A stretch of DNA of 64,000 nt. It comes from Hybos culiciformis (Eukaryota > Arthropoda > Insecta > Diptera > Hybotidae). The stretch covers positions 136,931,308 to 136,995,307 of the forward strand of contig OZ023273.1 of NCBI GenBank assembly GCA_964007475.1. Reading direction: 5' to 3'. Under the pieces are notes generated by a model that saw only the letters and a program-made list of their open reading frames with translations, had not been told where the DNA came from and searched no databases. The translations under genes were made by a program, and so were the position numbers. Below, piece by piece: positions 54,701-64,000 of the stretch (position 1 is the stretch's first letter; the number at the start of each line of letters is the position of its first letter).

Positions 54701-55780
54701 TTTATTATATATGTATATTTTGAAACAATGCAATATAGGCGACGAAAAGTTTATGAGAGGTCAGGTGAATAATATTAACTATATATGAGGTTTTTTATGT
54801 GTAGGCAGGGTGAAATGAAATAGTTTTTTAAGAAGTTAAAAGACCTTTCTATTGAGATCTTTGTAATTGGCTAACCCTAGTTGTCTTCTTCTTATATTTT
54901 TCTACCATATCTTATTATAGGTCCCAGAATTCAAATTTCTTAAGAAATTTTTCCATTCAAAATATAATTTTCCGAAAAATAGCCCAGAAATAAATACAAT
55001 TAAATGATAAAGATAATGACAGCGAATTACATAGTGCTCCAAAGTTCATGCGAATATCGTCAACTAAAAGCACTCTAAATAAGACATTTTGAACATTGAT
55101 ACAGAACAGTCTTTTAAACATTTCAAAAATAAGGCAATTGTCTGAGCAAACGATAACGAAAACAATTAGGATCTGAATTTAAATAATTTTCCAAATCAAT
55201 AGATTCGGTGAAGAAGTCACCCACCCACCCAAAAATTAAATTTAATTTAAAAATAATGTCATAAAAAACGAACATTCAGTAGGCTAATTTCTTTCAAGAT
55301 TATATAAAGAAAATACCCATTATCCACACTTAGTAATCTGCTAATCCCTGCAAATTCTTAAATAAAAATCATTAATTCAATTATTATTTTCCCACCATTT
55401 AGAAATAAATAAAAAAGTCATCATGTCTATTTCTCACAAGATTTATTAAAAGCATTAAAGAGCAGATTGAATGAAAAACGTTTTTTTTCTGCATAATTTG
55501 CAAATCTAGTTCAACTCGCTATAGTTTTTTAATTTTGCATTATTTTCTTATATCCGCTATTCCTTAATACCTTTTCAACCTCTATTAGAGTCACTGATTG
55601 CGTGTAAATGATATTAATTTGCTAAAAGGAGGATTTATAGAATAGATTTTTTTTAGAAATTAACAATCTCTAGTTTTTCTAATAAGCCATAGTTAATATC
55701 CAGTATAATGAAATGTTGTTCCTTCGAGAAAGATTGTAGTTTTGGGGTTGGAAATTTGACAGAGTTTAACGGCCATATAT

Positions 55781-55810
55781 AAAGTGCTATAAAGTGCTAT
55801 AAATTGTTAT
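55781..55810 (+). repeat. 10-bp tandem triplet
   Basis: AAAGTGCTAT occurs twice, then the related AAATTGTTAT. This is a short local duplication. Confidence 0.8.
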
Positions 55811-56602
55811 AAGCATGTAGTTGTTGACAGTTCCCTTGTCTCGCATCTCTCTATTTTTTTGAAGATTTGATATTTTTCTTGATATATAGTTGCACTCCTC
55901 TCTCGAAGGAATAGTTTTAACGAGAGTTGAAAATGCAGTAACTGACATTTAATCAGAATATCCATGATTCAAAAAACCTATATCCAAGATTTTAGTACTG
56001 CTTGTCCTAAAACAAACCATTTTCTTCAATCATCTCTAATTTTGATTTCAGTTCGTTAAATCAACACAATAATTTCATTTAAAAAAAAAACGAAACAGAA
56101 TTTCAAAAATCAATTCAACCAGAAAAGAAGGCTTATCGGAAAAATGAATCTCATTAGGTGTAGGAAACAGAAATAAATAAAAACGGACGTTTTAATTCTT
56201 AATGTGGTTAGTCTAGTTTATTAGATGGGGATTTCATACTTATTTATGTTTTATTTTATATTTTTTTATTTTTCAATGAGAAATTAACTGAACTGTTGTA
56301 GTTATATTTTATGTTTTTATATTTAACTTGTCAATGATATTAATATGGTGGCACTTCTATTTGCTTTTTTGAAAAATTCTATATAAATTTGAGAGGATTA
56401 ATAATTTAAAATTTATATACATGCATGTTGATACTATAAGAGAATAAGATTAAAATATAGTGTATATTAAGAACGTTTTAAAATATATTTATTTAAGTAT
56501 TTATAAAAATTAAATTTTAAATGGGCTTCATATTAATATTTAAGAGTGTGGCTATTTTGAACACGATTTTGAAGACATTAAGGAGTACTGAATCCAATTG
56601 AT

Positions 56603-57310
56603 TTGAAACCAGCCCCAATTTCCCGAGTTAGCCGATCTAATATGTAGAACTTGAAGACTTATTATTGAGACAATAATTCACACGCTAACTGTTTGTTCAA
56701 GTAGTTTTTACATTGTAAGTTATGACATATGCCGCTTATATGTAAATGAATGAAATTAGTAAAAGGCTCATTGACATCACCATCATCGTAACATCTGTTA
56801 ATTTTTTTTTCATATCTTTCTCTTATGACTCTTATGAGAATCTGACTAATTTAAAAATTAAAAAAATTGGAAATCACTTGATTCATTTATTTTTTCTAAT
56901 TTTTTTTTTTTTTTATTATTTCCTTTAATTTTTTTTTTTATTTTTTTTTCTTTTAGATCATAAAAAACTTGAAAATTTGTGATAAAATAATTTATTTTTA
57001 TGATGGAAAAGAAGTTAAGAAAACAAAATAAAAAATTTATGAATTACAAAATCTAAAATCTAACAAGGTCGTTTCAGAAAATATTCTAAAAATTTTGACT
57101 TTAATTCTTTAATGTTAAAAATGTTTATATTGTTTAATAGTTTTATATTATTTTATTAGCTTTAACTTGTTCTTTATTATTTTAAACAGGTTATTAAATT
57201 TTTGTTAATAATTATATATTAATAATAGAATATTCTATAAATATGCAATTTTTGGTTCATGTCAAATTAACATTTCATTATTTGTTTTGTAATAGATGGG
57301 CTGGTTTCAA
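56603..57310. repeat. 13-bp inverted repeat pair 682 bp apart
   Basis: TTGAAACCAGCCC (56603-56615) and GGGCTGGTTTCAA (57298-57310) are exact inverted copies with seven G/C positions, notable in this base composition. The interior is AT-rich and non-coding. The pair could mark the ends of a decayed inverted-repeat element, but no target duplication is evident. Confidence 0.3.
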
Positions 57311-60300
57311 TTGAAGGAAAAATTCACATCTTTGCAATATAGAAAATGTAAAAAGAAACAATCTTATTAGAAACTGAAAACATATCGTATCTACAAAAAA
57401 AAACTCTTTTTAATCGTTGTAACAAGTCGTAATTATTAAGTGTGTCCATATTACGAATACGGTTTCCCATATCTTAACTTTGGCACTTGACTGTAACTTC
57501 AAGTGTTTTTCTCTCTTTTTTGTATTTTACGAGAAATAGAAATGTACACATAAAAACTACAAAAACGATCAAAACTGCACAAAAATATGTTAAATAAAAA
57601 GAAAAATATTATTTTATATGGATATACAACATACATACATTTATATGAGTTTTTTTTTAGGCACTTAACCAATATGATCCCAAAACCTTTTTTTTTTTTT
57701 AACTCTTAAATATTTCAATTTTAAAATTAATAAAATTATGGCTTTCAGTTAAATTGATGGGCAAGAACAAAAAAAAAAAATTAAAATTAAATAAAGATTT
57801 CTATGCTGCTCTTGAAAATTATATGTTATTTTAAAGCATGAAGTGTCTGTGCATTATGATGCATTATGGTTTTGGTTAATAAAAAAAAAAAAAAAAAACT
57901 TGAAAACCAAAATGAATATTATACTTATTTCTGTATTTCATTTTTTAATTATAAAGTCAGTCCTACTATAACCTATTAGACTACTAAACATATTGGTACG
58001 TATACGACTATAAAGCAAATTTTAATTAAAAAAAAAAAAAATTAATTTTAAAATAGTACTACTATAAAGATTGAAGGCTAAACATAGTAATAATATAATT
58101 AAAACGAGTAAGACTTTAGTCACCACACTTTAAAAATTGTCTGTATCTTTTTGCTTAACGCCAAATTATAAGTTTACAAATGCGATTAGTAATAAATTGT
58201 TGAAATTGTTTATTTCATGACTCCTCAATACAATAAAGACAATTGTATTTTGATGAGATATTTTGTTTTTAATGTGGTCGGTATGGGTACTCTTTAGTAT
58301 AACGAAATAACGATTATATTGTATCGAGGTATCGTGTGCCCAAGAAACAAACTCTCCCTTTTTCAGATATGCCTATTTTAGTAAATTCTTTTGGAAACCT
58401 TTAAATCTTCCTAAAGGGCGATTTTTTTCCCAGAATGGAGCATAGAACGAATTTTAAGCGTTGCACCTCTACGTCACTGATTTTTATCTCATTTTAAGCA
58501 ACATTTCATTTTATACTTTTTAAAAAAAAAATTGTTTTCCTTCGACATAAATGTATGTACATATATAATCATGTAACGTGCAGCTGAATAATTTACTACT
58601 TACTTAGAATTTATGCTTATTATCGGAAATCATATTATTTACAGCTTCAAATAATAAAATTTTATTGAAATAAAAAATTATCATTGTTAAAATTCAAAAC
58701 ATCATAAATATTCGAAAATATCAAATTCATAAAATTTCTGATTTTAAACATTCTCAAAGTAGATCAATTTTTATCCTTTGGCATAAAAATTGTTAAGAAC
58801 AAATTTTATTTTTCAATAATTTTTTAATACCTACTTGAAATATTTATTGCTTGAAAAATTGTATATTAAATTTAAAATTAGAATATATGTTGTTATCTAG
58901 TTAAAATGGTAAGAATAGAATCGATTCAATAAAAAATAAATAAAAATGCTTCTGGTTCTTAGCTTAACGATCACCATAATCATCAATCTCAAACCTTAAA
59001 GCTAAAATAAAATTATTAAATCTTTATGTATATCTGGTAGTTTTAATGTGGAAGAGCATCATCAGTTAATTGGTATGTAAAAATTTTTGCTCATGAAAAT
59101 CCTATTAGTTTTTATTGATTTAAAAGTTCTTTATAATTTTCAAATAATAAAATTCTAAAATTATATTTATAAAAAAAAAAATACCTACATAAATTGATTT
59201 ATTTTATTTTTTTAAAACTTTCAATTAGGTAAATTAAAATTATCTAAAGAGTTGCAATACATATTTTTATTATATTTCCTGTTTTATATCTTATATCATG
59301 TTCTAGAATAATAATTCACTTTTTTAATCTTCAGATGTTAATATATAAATATGTTATATATAACCAATGCCCCAGGTCTAAAAGTTTGGGTGGAAGTTTA
59401 AAAAACAAGCGAATTTTGTCCGACTTTTTATTTCAAAAACTGATTGAAAAAATGTTTAGAAACTTAAAAATTTTTGATCAAAGGTACATTACAAAGAATC
59501 ATCCCATTTTTTAAAAAGTAGGTATATCTTTCCGAAGAAATGTCAATCGAATCTTAAAACAAAAAAAAAATAAATAAATTTATTCATTATGTAAATTTAT
59601 TAAAATTTATTTTACATAGAAATTATTTTTTTTTAATAAATTATGTAAAACTTTAGATATATATTTTATTTTTAAGTCAAAAGAATAAAGTAAATTTTTT
59701 ACATTATTTACATTAATTATTATATGAATTTCAAATCTCATTTAACCGAATTTAAATTTATAAACATTAAAAATGTAAATATATCATTTTGAAAGATTTA
59801 TGAAGTGGAATCTGCCTAAAGGTGGTAAAAATAGTGTTTTTAATAAAAATTGTATTTCAAGGAATTACATCTAACTTGTCATCAAATGAAATTTCTTCTT
59901 TATTTTTTTTTTTGATAATTTATTGCATAAATATAAAACATATTTATAAAAATCTAATGTGATCAGTAGTTCTCTTATCTTATAAATTAAAAATTTTAAA
60001 TTAAAATTTAGTATTCTATTTTATTTTTCGATATATTATTCAATCCAGAGATGAAAAATATATTAAAAAGATTTATTACATTTTTTAATTTTTTCCTCTA
60101 AAATCATTAATAAAATTTTTGTATAATATATAATTATTTATATATACATATAAATAATATTCCCGCCAGAAAATCAACTAAGAAAGGTTTCTAGAAATAA
60201 TAATTTGCAACACAAATTTCATTTTAAATGCAAAATGTATTTTCTACGCATATAATTTGGGTGTTAAATATTCAATTATGATCAATGATTACATAAATTA

Positions 60301-61477
60301 ATTGATGATTTATTGAAGTATATACTCTATTGCAATATTTATAAAATGCATAATTTATGTTCATCATAATTATGTGTAACGAAAGCATAACACTTTCACT
60401 ACGCGCTATATTTATTATATCGCCCAGTCAATTATATCAAAAAAATTGATAAATTTTTCTTCTAGGTCAATTAATTTAAATGAAGATATTTTAAAATTCA
60501 AAAATGATTTATTTAATTTATCGAGAATACTGTGTTAAAAAGAATATTATTTATAAATCATATTTTTGGAGATCAATTTGTTTGGAAAAATATGCTATAT
60601 AGCTATGCGCATACAATAAAATATTAAAAATAAATTGAGACATTTATAAGAACCAAAATGTTCGTAGACAAGACGTGTAGGAAATGGAAATTATTTCATA
60701 TATTTTAGGGAACATACTGTCAAATATAAGTAATTGAAAATATCTGATTTTTCAATTTAACTATTTTTCTGAAAACAATTTAATAATGATTTTCCGTATT
60801 ATTCTTTAAGATTATTTTACACTTACATTGAAATTTTAACAGAAAACATATTATAATATGAATACACCTTTTTTACTTAATATGCATATGTATACCAATT
60901 ACTTTTATAATTATATATACTATAATACATAATATAAAGATACATAATTTTCCGATGCATTTAAAAAGAAAAAAAAAATCAGCACATTTAGGAACATAAA
61001 ATTTTATGTTTATATTTCGCCAATCTGTGCGAATGATGATCATTATTATTTGCCCATCAGACAAATAAAATTTATTTCATAATGTAAATAATAATAAATA
61101 ATATTTTCTGACCATTACTACTTACCTACCATCTTAGTCGAGTTATATAGTTTTAAAATGACCCAATGGCTTTTTTGAATAATCAGTTAAAAATAATATG
61201 TTTTAAATTATAAAATAATTAAAATAATTAAAAAAGAAACCAAATTGAATCCTCAGGCCTTCAGTATGATCTAAGTACATTTAATTTTTCTAACAGAAAA
61301 AAAATATACTTAAAAATTTACATTTATTTATTTTTAATTATAAGATTTTTAAAAGGAAATATAGTATAATAATTATATAATGAAAATTAGGATATAAAAA
61401 TGTGTATTCCATGAAATTATACAGAAATTTGATTCTAAGATATTTTTATGGTATATTAAAAAAAATCGAGAATGACA
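57311..61477. other. AT-rich non-coding DNA
   Basis: No gene recognised. It contains an 18-nt A run (57881-57898), preceded by the duplicated decamer GCATTATGAT/GCATTATGGT, and a less AT-rich stretch at about 58270-58480. Confidence 0.65.
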
Positions 61478-61485
61478 TTATATAC
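61478..61485. repeat. Left target-site duplication of hAT element
   Basis: TTATATAC directly before the left inverted repeat. It is identical to 62138-62145 directly after the right inverted repeat, and fits the 8-bp nTnnnnAn consensus of hAT insertions. Confidence 0.9.
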
Positions 61486-62137
61486 CAGGCCTGCCCATCC
61501 TTTTTGTACTAAAGTTCGACTTTTTTTAATCCAACTACATCGAGATCTACCCATATACAAAAAAATTTGATCGGTATAACTTGAGTTTATTTCATTTCAA
61601 TTTAAAATACGAAACAATTGACACAACACAAGTCAGAACAAATGTAAATTATCAATTAAAAAATATAACTTTATTTAAAATTAAATAAAAAATATAACTT
61701 CATTCATCGTGATAATGGTAGATTTTAGTTTTCTTTGCAACGCTCACGATTAGGGCTGGGAAAAGTTCAAAAAAACTTTGTACAGAAACAATAAAACAAG
61801 TAATTCAAAATTTAAATAATATAATTACCAAAATAATAATAAGTAGTTGGTCACGTGAATTCTAAATCGAAACTAAAATATTCAAACAAATTTGAGTCAA
61901 ATTCAAATAAATCGCTAGAATTCAGTAATTTTGAAGTTTTCTCATACTTAAAATAGGCAAGTAAAATAAAATTTAAAATAAGTTACCTGAGAGTATGTTC
62001 ACTTATTAGCAATTATTTAAAAAATTTTGGGTTCACAAAATTTTTTTTTTTAACATTTTTAGCCTGTAGTATAAGATTGACCCAAATTCGTGTCGAGATC
62101 GACTGGTAGATCGCGATCGCCTGGTTGGGCAGCCCTG
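61486..62137. mobile_element. hAT-type non-autonomous element, 652 bp, intact ends
   Basis: The ends are CAGGCCTGCCCA (61486-61497) and TGGGCAGCCCTG (62126-62137), inverted repeats matching at 11 of 12 positions. They are flanked by a perfect 8-bp duplication, TTATATAC, on each side. A GATCTACC motif occurs near the left end, and the right end holds GTAGATCGCGATCGCC, the GC-rich subterminal pattern seen in some hAT families. The interior is AT-rich, holds no transposase-length reading frame and contains a 14-bp direct repeat (61658-61671 and 61687-61700). It must depend on an autonomous hAT element elsewhere. The clean duplication suggests a fairly recent insertion compared with the element at 3643. 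Confidence 0.92.
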
Positions 62138-62145
62138 TTATATAC
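62138..62145. repeat. Right target-site duplication of hAT element
   Basis: TTATATAC directly after the right inverted repeat, an exact copy of the octamer on the left side. Confidence 0.9.
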
Positions 62146-63685
62146 AATAGACGCAGAGCTTAAAATTAATCAATTTTATTTTCTATATAATTATAACAAA
62201 AATGCAAGAAATTTCATATATAGTTCATACTATCGATGCAAGAAGATGACATTAAGGAAAATTTATTAAAAATGTATTGAATGTAAATTTTATGTACCTC
62301 TGTATTCATTTTTATAAAAAAATAAAAATATTTTTATTACAAGAATTATATCGATTAATTTTCAAAATTAAAAATGTTCTTTCATTTTATATCACGAACA
62401 GCTGGAATCTTCTCAGCTGGAAGGAGTTCAAAAAATTTATATAAGTGATGCTCTCAATTTTGGTATTATACATGCATATGAGTGTATAAAAATATTTGTC
62501 AAAATAAAAGGAAAAATACATCGACCTTGCAATTTAAAAATATATTGCCATTTTTTGTATAAAACTTAAATTTGTACATATATACTATAGGTACATAATA
62601 TTATTTAATATTTTTATTTGAATATTTTATAGAATTATTAAAATTTGAATTGTGTATAGTCAGTAAAACATATAAAATCCGATAATATTAACAAATTTAA
62701 AAAATAAAACAACCAACCCAAAAAACTTAAATATTATTATGTTCTTGTTTTTTTTTTTTTTTTTTTCTGTATAAAACTGTCAGTTTTATTTACGACACGA
62801 TAACAAATAAAATGAATATAACACCGACATATATCTATGAAATCATGAGAACATAATAATTTTAATAATAAAACATCTTTTTAAATTTAAAAATTACTTA
62901 AATGTGTTCCAAGCCCTATTTTTTTTTTTTTTTTATTAATTTTAATTTTAAGTGAAGGAAAAAAAAAACTATATAAAAAAAATAAAATAAATTTTTTGCA
63001 ACAGAAGATACAATCGTTTATCATTAAAACTAATAAACCGAAGATAATAAATAATCAAAAAATATATATAAATATATATTATTATTTTTTTTCCTATAAT
63101 AATAATTTTTCTCTTTTACTATGAAATTCCACACTTTGACTCGCCTTATTTATGCTTCTAATACATATTATAATGTGGTTGTATGATCATATGTTTTTTT
63201 TTTTTTTTGTTACTCACGATTAATGTGTGCGAGGCTACTGAACCTTCTTCTAATCTTTGTGCAATAAAAACTAATAAAACAATCATTACTTGATTGCATC
63301 AAAAATATTATTTTGTATGTACTACTAAGAACGCGCACTTATTTCGCCGTTATATAGCATTATTAAATCTAGGTGGTTAAGGCAGTTGTTCTTGTAAATT
63401 TTGATATTTAATGAATTTATGGTTTTAATGTTTCACATAATTTGAGATTGTAAAATAAAATAATTTCGACAAGTATTCCAAAAAAAAAAGTCAAAAATTG
63501 TCCAGCTAAAAAAAAAATTAAGTTTTTCGACCAAAAACGAAAATAAAATAAATGTGCGTAGAGCGTGTATTGCGTGTAATTACAATTTTTGTCATCTGTA
63601 AGATCAACTTTATCTACAGTCAGAAAACTTAGACAAAAACAAAGAGGTTGGCATTTATTTATTTGTTTAAATTTTTTTTATTTTT
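62146..63685. other. AT-rich non-coding DNA with long T runs
   Basis: No gene recognised. Three long T runs lie within 500 bp: 19 nt at 62748-62766, 16 nt at 62919-62934 and 15 nt at 63194-63208. Confidence 0.65.
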
Positions 63686-63721
63686 CACAATCTGTTTCTC
63701 GACCACAATCTGTTTCTTGAA
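63686..63721 (+). repeat. 18-bp tandem duplication
   Basis: CACAATCTGTTTCTCGAC is followed directly by CACAATCTGTTTCTTGAA: two 18-bp units with differences only in the last five bases. Confidence 0.85.
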
Positions 63722-63746
63722 ATTCGATCTAAATTGTTCGTTTTCA

Positions 63747-63788
63747 GAATTTTAGCAATCGACTCTAGAATTTTAGCAATCGACTCTA
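63747..63788 (+). repeat. Perfect 21-bp tandem duplication
   Basis: Two identical 21-bp units beginning GAATTTTAGCAATCGACTCT stand head to tail, and the next three bases (GAA) continue the pattern. It lies only 25 bp after a different tandem duplication. Confidence 0.9.
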
Positions 63789-64000
63789 GAAATACCATAA
63801 CACGAACTCCGAACACCATCTCTAAATCAATCTAGTAACTTTCGAGCTTACCCTCTATATAGAAAATCAACTTTATTTTGTTTACTACAAGATATTTGTA
63901 CAATCATTTTTGTTTCCAATGACTTTTGTTTATGCAACTAATTACATACTATTTATAATCCTGATATTTATTTAGTTTGTTGACATTACGAACTCTTATA
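63789..64000. other. Non-coding DNA at window end
   Basis: Nothing recognisable. It is slightly less AT-rich than average. Confidence 0.6.

Larger units (their letters stand above)
45237..56602. other. AT-rich non-coding DNA
   Basis: No gene recognised. It contains the longest A run seen (19 nt, 47026-47044). An 89-codon hydrophobic frame at 53455-53724 (minus) and a 68-codon frame at 52083-52289 (minus) are open but match no family I know. Confidence 0.65.

Overview
This window is eukaryotic nuclear DNA, very AT-rich (by eye about 80% or more A+T outside the one gene). It is crowded with A and T homopolymers up to 19 long and short ATT/AAAT/ATAC microsatellites. One convincing protein-coding gene is visible: an uninterrupted 410-codon reading frame for an NADP-type isocitrate dehydrogenase on the minus strand (15794-17026). 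Its protein aligns almost without gaps with animal cytosolic IDH1. The overall look (base composition, homopolymers, two hAT-type non-autonomous transposons) suggests an insect, perhaps a fly. The order is inference; the sequence does not fix the species.

Layout. 1-3642 is AT-rich non-coding DNA. 3643-4014 is a short hAT-type inverted-repeat element carrying three tandem 30-bp units. 4015-15793 is non-coding apart from a GC-richer relic around 9578-9802 and a diverged duplication near 7.6-7.8 kb. 15794-17026 is the IDH gene; a 12-nt A tract lies 40 nt past its stop and an AATAAA about 200 nt past it. 17027-61485 is a 44-kb stretch with no recognisable gene, broken only by small GC-richer islands, short tandem repeats, hairpins and one weak candidate for a second type of inverted-repeat element (24914-25158). 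61486-62137 is a second hAT-type element, 652 bp, bounded by a perfect 8-bp target-site duplication. 62146-64000 is AT-rich DNA with two neighbouring short tandem duplications.

Interpretation. The IDH frame has no introns, which fits either a retained retrocopy or a natively intronless gene. The surrounding DNA could be intergenic or the introns of a large host gene whose exons are too short or lie outside the window. The IDH keeps every substrate and metal residue I can check but has changed the arginine that normally contacts the NADP 2'-phosphate, plus a few other normally fixed positions. That makes it the most interesting object here. I did not find a multi-gene system, CRISPR array, RNA gene or autonomous transposon. 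At this base composition a stop codon is expected roughly every 10 codons, so the many 60-110-codon open frames elsewhere are compatible with chance, and I do not annotate them as genes.
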